Positions 1-6,540 are shown, counted from the stretch's first letter. The stretch: 6,687 nt of DNA from Nitrospirota bacterium (GCA_015232165.1 JADGAE010000101.1:1-6687), one strand, 5' to 3'. The notes: a model not told the origin generated them from the letters alone. Numbers and translations are program-made.

Positions 1-64
1 AGTCCCCTTGACCCCATTAAAGTGCCGTGAATTTTGTAGTTAATCCAATCTAAATCTGCTATAA
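1..64 (+). repeat. Left terminal arm of the inverted repeat
   Basis: This arm starts with the tip AGTCCCCTTGACCCC and ends with GCTATAA. It pairs with 253-316. The 15-base tip recurs perfectly, inverted, at 6639-6653, and a diverged version of the whole arm lies at 1898-1966. Confidence 0.7.
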
Positions 65-89
65 ACCAGGGGGTGCGGCAACACCTGCT

Positions 90-117
90 GTGCGGGCGGA
101 GTCGCACTCCTTTTTTT
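90..117 (+). terminator. Possible Rho-independent terminator inside the repeat element
   Basis: GTGCG (90-94) can pair with CGCAC (103-107). An alternative short stem, GGAG (98-101) with CTCC (107-110), runs directly into seven T residues at 111-117. The stems are short (4-5 bp) and mutually exclusive, so this is only a candidate. It would stop plus-strand transcription entering from the left of the window. Confidence 0.3.
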
Positions 118-203
118 CTCTTGATTCGTATATAATTAATTATGTCCGGGCACTTATGCCTGCAAAGAGACAACAACGGCAATCAAAGTATCCCGCAGCC
201 CTG

Positions 204-233
204 TTGTCAAACGGCTATGGAACATGGTATTGT
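204..233 (+). promoter_or_regulatory. Weak sigma-70-like promoter candidate upstream of the flippase gene
   Basis: TTGTCA (204-209) and TATTGT (228-233) are separated by 18 bases. Transcription would begin near 240 and give a leader of about 180 bases that crosses the right arm of the repeat before the flippase start. Both hexamers deviate from consensus, so a chance match is possible. No better promoter is obvious closer to the gene. Confidence 0.25.
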
Positions 234-252
234 AGAAGGTATGAAGGTAGAA

Positions 253-316
253 TTATAGCACGTTTCGATTTGATTAACTACAAAATACACGGCATTTTAA
301 TGGGGTCAAGGTGGCT
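253..316 (-). repeat. Right terminal arm of the inverted repeat
   Basis: This is the inverted partner of 1-64. Read on the minus strand it ends in GTGCTATAATT, which matches an extended -10 promoter (TGnTATAAT) directed into the element. The outer tip carries two substitutions relative to the left tip. Confidence 0.7.
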
Positions 317-380
317 TCTTAGCACCCGCCCCGGCCACAAAACGCCCCTTTCTTTCTTTGTATCGCATGCAATCGAAACG

Positions 381-415
381 CGCTATATAAGCCCCTTTTT
401 CAAAGTGATATAGCG
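381..415 (+). repeat. 8-bp inverted repeat just before the flippase start codon
   Basis: CGCTATAT (381-388) and ATATAGCG (408-415) are perfect complements separated by 19 bases. The right half ends three bases before the ATG at 419, so it occupies the place where a ribosome binding site should be, and no clear Shine-Dalgarno sequence is visible. It could be an operator or an RNA hairpin masking initiation. The left half with its preceding bases (371-390) also resembles the inner end of the repeat arms. Confidence 0.4.
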
Positions 416-418
416 TCA

Positions 419-1918
419 ATGAGGCATTCAGAGTCTTTTCTTAGGAACTACGTCTTTATTCTGACGGCGAGGGTCTTGCGTATAGGCGTGGGGCTTTTGC
501 TCCTGTTTGGGGTAGCAAGGTATCTGCCGGTGGGTGAGTTTGGCGACTTCCTGTTTGTTGTCAACCTGGCTGCCGGCGTAATGAGTATAGCCTTCTACGG
601 CATCGGTCAGGCCGTGGTGCGGGACGTCTCGGCAGATAGGGCGTTGGCACCACAGTACGTTGGAGCCGCCTTTAAGCTCAGAACCCACCTGACGCTTGTA
701 TCCGTCGCAGCGCTCACAGCCGGCTGCATCTTCATGGATATACGCGGCCAAATACTCACGGCACTGGTAATTGCCGCAACATCAGAGGTGTTCCGGTCGT
801 TTTCAGACCTGGCAAAGGAGGTCTACCGCTCCTTTGAGCGCATGAAATACGACACCATGGTTACAACCCTGTACTCTGCCATTGTGCTGGCCCTGGTGAC
901 GGCGGCCATTTACTTTAAAGCTACAATGGTGTGGATATTCGGTGCGATCTGTCTTGCCAACATGGTGCAGTTCCTCGTCAGTGTCAGGATTATGCTAAAG
1001 CACTTTGTCGTCCCGGATGCAACCGTGCAGTCACGGATTATGAACGGATTTATCAAGGACGCCTTCAGCCTTGGGGTTGGAGCATTCTGCGCACAGTTGA
1101 TCTGGCGTGCCCCGTCCCTGGTGCTTAAAAGTATGCGAGGCGGGGTTGACGTTGCCCTCTTTGAGGCTGCACACGGCCTTATCCTACAGACCCTCATCCT
1201 CAACGAGGTGTTTATTACAGTCCTGTTACCAAGACTCTCTGCACTGATATCAACCCAAGACCATGCTCGGATACGGCAGCTAGGGAGCAGGCTCTTTAAG
1301 GCCTTACTGTTGCTGTTCATAAACGTATGCCTGGTCTTTTTTGTCTTTCACTCCGAGATTATAAGACTCCTCTACGGCCACAAGTATGTCTCAAGCGGTT
1401 TTGTCCTGACGGTGTTATCCCCGTCGCTTATATTTATATCCTTGACGGGTGTGTGTCATATTTTTTTGATCTCCATGAAGCTACAAAGGCAATTTATCCA
1501 GTGTAACGCCGTCTCAACGGTTGCGTTACTGGTGACCCTGCCCCTGGCTGCATACAGGTATGGGTATGAGGGGGCGGCCATTGCCTCGTTGTTTACCTAT
1601 GCGGTTAATTTTGTCATCTCTCTGTATATGACAAACAGGTATGTCTTTAAGGTTCCCCTGCGACGGATGTTAAAGGCGCTCGGTCTGTCCGTTGTCATAG
1701 CGTTTGCCGGTGCCACCGTGAGGGACTTCAATCAGACAGTGGCATTTTTGGTACTGGAGCTGTCGTTTCTGCTTATGGCGGCAAAGGCCGAAATCCTGGA
1801 TACCGAAGAAAAACTCTATCTTAAAGCCATCCTCCTGCACCGGATGAAGGCAAAAAAAAAGAACGGCTCCGCCCTCCATCAGCCTGATCACCCTCACAGA
1901 CCCCTTGACGCACCGTAA
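419..1918 (+). CDS. Wzx-type polysaccharide/lipid-linked glycan flippase, MOP superfamily
   Basis: Encodes a 499-residue inner-membrane protein built almost entirely of hydrophobic helices; I count about 12-14, at roughly 12-35, 42-66, 88-128 (possibly two), 146-190 (two), 214-232, 255-275, 291-312, 325-350, 363-404 (two) and 418-455 (two). The N-terminus has the family pattern: a helix ending in ARYLPVGEFGDFLF (33-46), then a second helix ending in GIGQAVVRDVS (61-71), like the 'LG..eyG....G....R' region of O-antigen and teichuronic acid exporters. Length is typical. Such proteins flip undecaprenyl-linked oligosaccharides to the periplasmic face; the substrate cannot be told here. The ATG at 419 is chosen because the family N-terminus begins there, although no clear Shine-Dalgarno sequence precedes it. 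The hydrophilic tail after residue 476 follows an A9 run and ends inside a repeat copy, so the extreme C-terminus is probably not conserved. Confidence 0.85.
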   Translation: MRHSESFLRNYVFILTARVLRIGVGLLLLFGVARYLPVGEFGDFLFVVNLAAGVMSIAFYGIGQAVVRDVSADRALAPQYVGAAFKLRTHLTLVSVAALTAGCIFMDIRGQILTALVIAATSEVFRSFSDLAKEVYRSFERMKYDTMVTTLYSAIVLALVTAAIYFKATMVWIFGAICLANMVQFLVSVRIMLKHFVVPDATVQSRIMNGFIKDAFSLGVGAFCAQLIWRAPSLVLKSMRGGVDVALFEAAHGLILQTLILNEVFITVLLPRLSALISTQDHARIRQLGSRLFKALLLLFINVCLVFFVFHSEIIRLLYGHKYVSSGFVLTVLSPSLIFISLTGVCHIFLISMKLQRQFIQCNAVSTVALLVTLPLAAYRYGYEGAAIASLFTYAVNFVISLYMTNRYVFKVPLRRMLKALGLSVVIAFAGATVRDFNQTVAFLVLELSFLLMAAKAEILDTEEKLYLKAILLHRMKAKKKNGSALHQPDHPHRPLDAP

Positions 1919-1966
1919 AAGTGTCACGTATCCGGTTATTCAATCAAATCAAAAAGCGCTATAATT
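1898..1966 (+). repeat. Diverged copy of the repeat arm overlapping the flippase 3' end
   Basis: The block starts AGACCCCTTGAC and ends AGCGCTATAATT. It can be aligned along its length with the left arm (1-64) and even better at its inner end with the right arm read in reverse (AATCAAATC, AAA, GCTATAATT). Spacing from tip to GCTATAA is nearly the same (67 versus 64 bases). The first 21 bases encode the last residues and stop of the flippase. No matching opposite arm is seen downstream, so this is a solo or decayed copy. Confidence 0.5.
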
Positions 1967-2004
1967 TCCAACGCGATAACCCTGCCAATTAGAGTGTCTA
2001 CAAC

Positions 2005-2034
2005 TTGACTATCCATAGATAACATGATTATAAT
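2005..2034 (+). promoter_or_regulatory. Sigma-70-type promoter of the coiled-coil gene
   Basis: TTGACT (-35, 2005-2010) and a perfect TATAAT (-10, 2029-2034) are separated by 18 bases. The predicted transcript would start near 2041, giving a leader of about 40 bases that contains the AGGAG ribosome binding site at 2067-2071. This is the strongest promoter match in the window. It indicates that the downstream gene is expressed independently of the flippase. Confidence 0.7.
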
Positions 2035-2079
2035 AGAAAGGTATGATTACAAAACAGCCTGTTGTTAGGAGTAAAGAGC

Positions 2080-2853
2080 ATGAATAATGACTACTATATA
2101 GACGTTGTGACAAAAAATATCCTTACGATGCTATCTGAACATATATCGGATACCATTTCTGACCAGGTGATCAACATCATGAGGACGGCAATGTCGCAGG
2201 TGGATGCAAAGCTTGCCATCATCTCTGACAGCATCAACAGGGATATGAGCAACTCCATCCAGGACAAACTCAGCAGCCTCAAGGAGCACCTGCAGGAGAT
2301 CGACACCCTCAGAAGTGAGCAGGACAACATGAAACAGACGCTGACGACAATGGCCAAACAGCTCGACTCCTTTGCCCAGTACGTAAAGGATGGCCTGTCC
2401 TACCTCACCGGAAAACTCAAGAACTCCATCGATAACCTCGAAAGTCGCATGCTCCAGTCCGAGGACAAGGCGGTCTCGGAGATGGCAGGCACCCTGGGTG
2501 TTATCTCTGAGACTATGGCCGAAATCAAGGCATCCCTGGGTGAGAGCAATAAAGCCCAGCTCGACGCCCTCAGTTTACTCATCAGAGATGTAGGGAGCAA
2601 GATAACGTTTATCGACGTCAAGATAGAAAACTCACTAGGAGCCATGCAAAAAAAGATAACCGAAATCAAAGAGATCGAACAGTCTCTGACAACCGCCAAC
2701 GCACAACAGATAGAGCTTATCCGGATGGTGCTTGAGGGCGAGCTTAGAAACGCGGAGAGCCTGACTCAGAGACTCGAAAGCAGCAAGCGCGAAATCAGCG
2801 ATGGTCTGTCGCGTCTCAATGCCCTCAACGATACAGGCACTTCCGGACAGTAA
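2080..2853 (+). CDS. Coiled-coil protein of unknown function
   Basis: I do not recognise this 257-residue product. It is almost wholly predicted alpha-helix, rich in Leu, Ile, Ser, Glu, Lys and Gln, with heptad-like spacing of hydrophobic residues from about 8 to 248. It has no Cys or Trp, no signal peptide and no membrane segment, so it is probably a soluble, oligomeric cytoplasmic rod. A faint internal repeat is visible (MAEIK...LLIRDV at 146-171; ITEIK...LIRMVL at 193-218). The ATG at 2080 is preferred over an in-frame TTG at 2062 because AGGAG (2067-2071) sits eight bases before it and because a good promoter lies at 2005-2034. It lies between two envelope genes but has its own promoter, so a shared function is only a guess. 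Superficially it resembles cytoplasmic chemoreceptor-like or RmuC-like helical regions, without their diagnostic motifs. Confidence 0.8.
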   Translation: MNNDYYIDVVTKNILTMLSEHISDTISDQVINIMRTAMSQVDAKLAIISDSINRDMSNSIQDKLSSLKEHLQEIDTLRSEQDNMKQTLTTMAKQLDSFAQYVKDGLSYLTGKLKNSIDNLESRMLQSEDKAVSEMAGTLGVISETMAEIKASLGESNKAQLDALSLLIRDVGSKITFIDVKIENSLGAMQKKITEIKEIEQSLTTANAQQIELIRMVLEGELRNAESLTQRLESSKREISDGLSRLNALNDTGTSGQ

Positions 2854-2866
2854 GAGGAGCCGCTGC

Positions 2867-2896
2867 ATGTCCCCCTCCCTTTTATGGGAGGGGTGA
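2867..2896 (+). other. Candidate nine-codon leader ORF upstream of waaA
   Basis: A strong purine tract GAGGAG (2854-2859), right after the coiled-coil stop codon, sits seven bases before an ATG at 2867. The frame encodes MSPSLLWEG and stops at TGA 2894-2896. Its codons lie across the hairpin at 2872-2893. It may be a translated leader or pure chance; such short frames are common. Confidence 0.2.
2872..2893 (+). terminator. GC-rich hairpin between the coiled-coil gene and waaA
   Basis: CCCCTCCC (2872-2879) pairs perfectly with GGGAGGGG (2886-2893) around a six-base loop. The 8-bp stem begins 18 bases after the coiled-coil stop codon, where a terminator is expected. No T-tract follows directly on the plus strand, so intrinsic termination would be inefficient. 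It may instead be an attenuator or an mRNA 3' stabilising stem. Confidence 0.45.
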
Positions 2897-2967
2897 GTTT
2901 GAATTCAAGGTGTTGTCAAATTATTTTGCTCTGTTTTTCTGCATGGTTCATAAAGGCTAAAAAGTAG

Positions 2968-4224
2968 ATGTTTTTGTATAATGCCTTGTATGCGGTGGCG
3001 TTGGTTTTGATGCTTCCCTTTGAGTATTTCAAGCGACCTCGGTCGCTGAGGAGGCGGTGGTTGTCCCAACGGTGCGGTAATCTGCCCTCCGTTGATCCAG
3101 GGTGTTGGAAATCCAAGGATGCCCCCGTGGTCTGGCTGCACGCGGTGTCAGTTGGCGAGGTCATATCGGCCATACCGCTTGTGAAGAAGATATTGCAGGA
3201 GATCACCCCCAACGTCGTTGTCTCAACGGTCACCGACACCGGTCAGGCCGTGGCCAGAGAGCGACTCCATGACAGCGTGAGGCTTATCTACATCCCCTTT
3301 GATCTCCCGCACACGGTCAGGCGGGCCGTTGAACATCTAAAGCCCGATATATTTATCGCAATGGAGACAGAGTTGTGGCCGGAGGTCTTTCATGTCATGC
3401 ACCAACACAACACACCAGTGGTGGTACTCAATGGCCGCATATCCTCAAACTCGTACAAGGGATACAGAAAGATAAGGTTCTTCATGAAGGATGTCCTGTC
3501 TATGGTGACCCTCTTTGGTATGCAGAACGAGGTCTACGCCGAGCGAATCATCGGTATCGGTGCCGATGAGGGTCGTGTAAAGGTCATCGGCAACCTCAAG
3601 TACGACATCACCACCCCGACGGTTGTCCCTGCGTGGGCAGGGCAGTTAGCAGGGCCGGTGGTTGTGGCCGGTTCCACGCACGAGGGTGAGGAGGAGGTCG
3701 TCCTGGCGGCCTTTAAGCGTCTGAGGGAGCAGTTTGCAGGGTTGACGTTGGTACTTGCCCCGCGGCATCCGCAGCGTTTCGATGAGGCGGAGCGCTTGAT
3801 CAGGCGTGTCGGGCTGCGGTGCTTTAGGCGGAGCATGTTTACGGGAGAGCTGCCTCCAACGGACGTGGTACTCCTTGATGGCGTTGGGGAGTTGGCCGCG
3901 GTCTATGGGACTGGGCAGGTTGCTGTGGTGGGAGGCAGCTTTGTACCAAAGGGCGGGCACAATCTCCTGGAGCCGGCCTCATGGGGGGTGCCGATTGTTT
4001 GCGGTACGCACATGGACAACTTCCCCATGACCGAGGATTTCATCAGGCAGGGTGCGGCCGTTAGCGTGACTGCCGACGGACTTTGCGATGCTCTTGGGAG
4101 GTTGCTTGGTGATAATGCCCTGTGTCAACGCATGGGTGGCGTAGCCAGGGGGTTGTACGCAAGAAACTCCGGTGCATTGGCACGCTGTGTTGAAGAAATA
4201 GCACTGGTACTGGCTGGAGGATAA
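2968..4224 (+). CDS. waaA: 3-deoxy-D-manno-octulosonic acid (Kdo) transferase
   Basis: This GT-B glycosyltransferase transfers Kdo from CMP-Kdo to the lipid A precursor at the cytoplasmic face of the inner membrane, an essential LPS core step. At 418 residues it is normal for the family. An N-terminal hydrophobic anchor (about 1-20) is followed by an Arg-rich stretch. The donor/acceptor N-domain contains WLHAVSVGE (56-64), whose Glu64 corresponds to the catalytic base of the family, METELWPE (132-139) and GRISSNSYKGY (156-166). The C-domain shows AGSTHEGEE (234-242), LAPRHPQR (263-270) and the hallmark GGSFVPKGGHNLLEP (322-336). The ATG at 2968 gives the expected anchor; AAAGG at 2952-2956 is a distant, weak ribosome binding site. 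Whether it adds one, two or more Kdo residues cannot be read from the sequence. It lies about 115 bp after the coiled-coil gene and 89 bp before the cupin gene. Confidence 0.95.
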   Translation: MFLYNALYAVALVLMLPFEYFKRPRSLRRRWLSQRCGNLPSVDPGCWKSKDAPVVWLHAVSVGEVISAIPLVKKILQEITPNVVVSTVTDTGQAVARERLHDSVRLIYIPFDLPHTVRRAVEHLKPDIFIAMETELWPEVFHVMHQHNTPVVVLNGRISSNSYKGYRKIRFFMKDVLSMVTLFGMQNEVYAERIIGIGADEGRVKVIGNLKYDITTPTVVPAWAGQLAGPVVVAGSTHEGEEEVVLAAFKRLREQFAGLTLVLAPRHPQRFDEAERLIRRVGLRCFRRSMFTGELPPTDVVLLDGVGELAAVYGTGQVAVVGGSFVPKGGHNLLEPASWGVPIVCGTHMDNFPMTEDFIRQGAAVSVTADGLCDALGRLLGDNALCQRMGGVARGLYARNSGALARCVEEIALVLAGG

Positions 4225-4313
4225 TGAGTTACATAATATGGTATTGTTACTACGCTTGAGTAATGTGACCACACTTCAATGGATTGGTATCTGTGTAGAA
4301 GACTGGGTATGAA

Positions 4314-4670
4314 ATGATGACCAGATACAAAGACATCCCATCATACGTCACCAAGGATGGCTCCGAGATACGGGAGTTGCTGCATCCCATGCACCACGGT
4401 AACATGGGGGTGAGCGTGGCCGAGGCGGTTGTTCATGCGGGTTGCTCGACAGCCCCGCACAGGCACATCGTTACCGAGGAGGTCTATCACGTCACGTCAG
4501 GACGGGCAATCATGACCCTGGGCAGCGAACGACTTTTCATCGAGGCAGGCGACACCATCTACATAAGCCCAGGGACTATACATAACCTCGAAAACACCCA
4601 AGACACACCCCTAAAGATACTCTGCCTCTGTCACCCCCCATACGGTCACGACGATACTGAACTCGTATAG
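4314..4670 (+). CDS. Small single-domain cupin protein
   Basis: The 118-residue product is a compact beta-barrel of the cupin family. Cupin motif 1 is visible as G43, then H49-x-H51, four residues, E56 and G63. Motif 2 is GDTIYISPGTIHNLEN (79-94), with H90 as the fourth metal ligand. The set His49, His51, Glu56 and His90 is the complete usual site for one divalent metal. The C-terminus LCLCHPPYGHDDTELV (103-118) matches, from memory, a recurring ending (C..PPY.H.DTEL) of a widespread uncharacterised cupin group. The reaction is unknown; members could be isomerases, dioxygenases or ligand sensors. Start is ATG 4314, with an adjacent in-frame ATG at 4317; no strong ribosome binding site is seen. 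It follows waaA by 89 bp in the same direction, so co-transcription is possible but unproven. Confidence 0.85.
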   Translation: MMTRYKDIPSYVTKDGSEIRELLHPMHHGNMGVSVAEAVVHAGCSTAPHRHIVTEEVYHVTSGRAIMTLGSERLFIEAGDTIYISPGTIHNLENTQDTPLKILCLCHPPYGHDDTELV

Positions 4671-4695
4671 AAAAAAAAGAAGGTGCCGGTGGCAC
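4671..4695 (-). terminator. Rho-independent terminator of the radical SAM gene
   Basis: Read on the minus strand, GTGCC-ACC-GGCAC (4695 to 4683) forms a 5-bp GC-rich stem with a three-base loop. It is followed by CTTCTTTTTTTT (4682 to 4671). The stem begins about 30 bases after the stop codon of the minus-strand gene. The A8 run that makes the U-tract abuts the cupin stop codon. On the plus strand no T-run follows the stem, so it should act mainly on the minus-strand transcript. Confidence 0.7.
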
Positions 4696-4725
4696 GTCAG
4701 CACGGAGGTGACTTTGGTAAAAGGG

Positions 4726-6534
4726 CTATGATTCCTTAAATTCCACTCCGCTTCCGGTGTAGTCCCTGCCGATTCCAAGTTCCGTCACAAGGCGTTCGAT
4801 TGTGGCGGCACGGTTTATTCTAATCTCCAGGGTGTTTCTTCCGTCAGCCGTCCTCCATCCGAAAGAGTTATCGGGATCGACTATCCCGTAGTAGGCGTAG
4901 TTGTCGTATAGGGGGGAACCTTTACTTATCCTGCAAGGGGATACGGTGTTTACGGAGTTTAGATACTTTGCATTTTTCCTTAGAAACTCGAGGGTTTCCT
5001 CAAAGGCTGTTTCATCCTCGGCGGGATATCCGACGATGAAGTTTACCGTTGTGCCGATCCCGGCCTCGTGAGTGTCTCTCAGAACACGGGTGGCAAGTGC
5101 GATGTCAAATCCCTTTTTCATATCAGCAACAACCCTTTCCGAGCCGCTTTCAAGTCCGTAGGTGATATAATGGAAACCGGCTTGTTTCATCTTTCTTAGC
5201 ATCTCCGGCGTCATCTGTCGCGTTATCCTCCCTTGACCGTCAAGTTTTACCTTCAACCCTTCCGCTTCAATCAGTGTACAGAAGCGGTCCATGTAGGTCA
5301 TGTTGGAGTTAAACGTTTCGTCGCTGAATATGAAGCCTTTTGTGCCGTGATTCTCCACATTGTAGCGTATCTCGGAGACTATCTCTTCCGGTTTTCTTAT
5401 GCGATAACCGGCGATGTTATGGGAGTCGGCGCAGAACGTACACCGCTTCCATACGCACCCCCTTGTAGCACAAAGAAACACGCGCCTGTCACCAACAACA
5501 CCGTAGGATGATACGTCGATGTCCAAATATCTCGGAAATTGCAGGGAACTAAGGTCGTGTACAACATTGGGCGCGATAAAATCATCCGCGGCCCCGGGTA
5601 CATAAACACCCGGTATACCAACCCCCGAACGACCATTTTCAAACTCCACAAGGAGCTGCGGAAACCCAAGCTCACCCTCGGTAACAACGAAGGCATCAGC
5701 GGTATTATCGGGGTATGTCAGACAGGCGTTGAGAGAAAACACCTCAAACCCGCCAAAGACTACTTTTTTACCCGGTGCGTTGGCCCTTATACGGCGCGCA
5801 AGCAGTATCGAAAAGAGCTTGGAGTAAAAAGAGACCGAAACCCCGACGACCTTGATAGAGCTCTTGTCAATCCTGCGCACAAAGTCATCCAGGAAATCGT
5901 CGAAAAGGTTTCCAATGGCGGAAAACATCATATCTTTTTGCCAAAAATTTCCGTGGTAAGGTTGCCATAGTTCGCGCATGGCAGGTGCGACAGACTTTAT
6001 CATGAGGTTGCTTAAGTCCACCGTCCTTACGCTTGCGCCAGCCGCCCTCAATGCCTCGTCTATAAAACCCAGACCGACGTTGGGGAATCGGGAATCGCAG
6101 GCAGGAGGATTGACAAGCAACACCTCTACATTGAGGTCTACCGCATCAAGCATCCGATTAAACCGCCGACGACCTTCCTGCTTTTTATCCCCGTACAAAT
6201 TGTTCAGGTCAATGAGACTTGGAGACAAAAAACGTACCCCGGCAGACTTAAACCTCTCCATGCGCCCGAGCACCTCGTTGTGAAACGTCGACAGGACTAT
6301 AACATAATCCAGCCCCAGTTGCCCAATCCGTTCTTCCGGAAAGACAGGGTAGCCAAAGAGCGTGTCCTTGCCTTCGTCCACGTTGCGGTCGATAAAGCCA
6401 ACGAAGGTTCGGTTTGTCCTCTTTAGCACGTCCAGACATCCGTTTGAGACCTCGGCCATAGAGTAACTTCCGGTGCCAAATATCGCATACCTAACCCCAT
6501 TATCAAGGGTTTCCAATATAAACCTGAGCGACAT
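4726..6534 (-). CDS. Radical SAM protein with Rossmann-like N-terminus and B12-binding domain
   Basis: The 602-residue product has three parts. Residues about 5-110 look like a Rossmann-type nucleotide or sugar-nucleotide binding unit (AIFGTGSYS, FVGFIDRN, GYPVFPEERIG, YVIVLSTFHNE). Residues about 135-300 are a cobalamin-binding domain (VLLVNPP, NVGLGFIDEAL, VVGVSVSFY, VVFGG, VVTEGELGF) without the DxHxxG cobalt-ligand motif, as in many B12 radical SAM enzymes. Residues about 350-550 are the radical SAM core: Cys360, Cys365 and Cys368 form CX4CX2C, a spacing variant of CX3CX2C, followed by GFIFSDETF, KLDGQGRI, ITYGLESGS and NFIVGYP. Such enzymes often methylate or rearrange unactivated carbons; the substrate here is unknown. 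I chose ATG 6534 over the in-frame ATG at 6633 because the extra 33 codons are low-complexity, unlike the family, and cover promoter-like DNA. It converges on the cupin gene. Confidence 0.85.
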   Translation of the reverse strand: MSLRFILETLDNGVRYAIFGTGSYSMAEVSNGCLDVLKRTNRTFVGFIDRNVDEGKDTLFGYPVFPEERIGQLGLDYVIVLSTFHNEVLGRMERFKSAGVRFLSPSLIDLNNLYGDKKQEGRRRFNRMLDAVDLNVEVLLVNPPACDSRFPNVGLGFIDEALRAAGASVRTVDLSNLMIKSVAPAMRELWQPYHGNFWQKDMMFSAIGNLFDDFLDDFVRRIDKSSIKVVGVSVSFYSKLFSILLARRIRANAPGKKVVFGGFEVFSLNACLTYPDNTADAFVVTEGELGFPQLLVEFENGRSGVGIPGVYVPGAADDFIAPNVVHDLSSLQFPRYLDIDVSSYGVVGDRRVFLCATRGCVWKRCTFCADSHNIAGYRIRKPEEIVSEIRYNVENHGTKGFIFSDETFNSNMTYMDRFCTLIEAEGLKVKLDGQGRITRQMTPEMLRKMKQAGFHYITYGLESGSERVVADMKKGFDIALATRVLRDTHEAGIGTTVNFIVGYPAEDETAFEETLEFLRKNAKYLNSVNTVSPCRISKGSPLYDNYAYYGIVDPDNSFGWRTADGRNTLEIRINRAATIERLVTELGIGRDYTGSGVEFKES

Positions 6535-6540
6535 GTCTTT

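Larger units (their letters stand above)
1..316. mobile_element. MITE-like element with 64-bp inverted terminal arms
   Basis: The reverse complement of bases 1-64 aligns without gaps to 253-316, with about 56 of 64 positions identical by hand count. The outer tips read AGTCCCCTTGACCCC on the left and a slightly degraded version on the right. The inner edge of each arm carries GCTATAA(T) pointing inward. Similarity stops sharply at base 65, leaving an unrelated core of about 190 bp with no credible gene. A short non-coding element with long imperfect terminal inverted repeats is the usual form of a miniature inverted-repeat element moved by a transposase encoded elsewhere; that mobility is inferred. 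The left target site lies outside the window, so no target duplication can be checked. It could instead be a structural intergenic repeat. Confidence 0.6.

Noticed and set aside
132..143. Perfect 12-bp palindrome ATAATTAATTAT in the core of the repeat element
   Set aside because: It is pure A/T and short, so it is easily produced by chance, and no partner site or gene start is nearby.
90..413. Plus-strand open frame of 107 codons before the flippase gene
   Set aside because: It starts at a rare-type start codon without a ribosome binding site, runs through the terminator-like site and the right repeat arm, and its translation has no recognisable domain or consistent composition.
910..1320. 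Minus-strand open frame of 136 codons
   Set aside because: It is antisense to the membrane helices of the flippase and has no signals of its own.
2913..2954. TTGTCA and CATAAA as a waaA promoter
   Set aside because: The two hexamers are 30 bases apart, far from the 16-18 needed, and the only correctly spaced -35 (TTGCTC) is poor, so no promoter is called.
4247..4262. Small inverted repeat TTACT/AGTAA between waaA and the cupin gene
   Set aside because: A 5-bp A/T-rich stem without a T-tract or nearby promoter boxes is too weak to call a terminator or operator.
5539..5970. Plus-strand open frame of 143 codons
   Set aside because: It lies wholly inside the radical SAM gene on the opposite strand, whose frame is supported by clear cobalamin-domain motifs; the translation looks like an antisense shadow.
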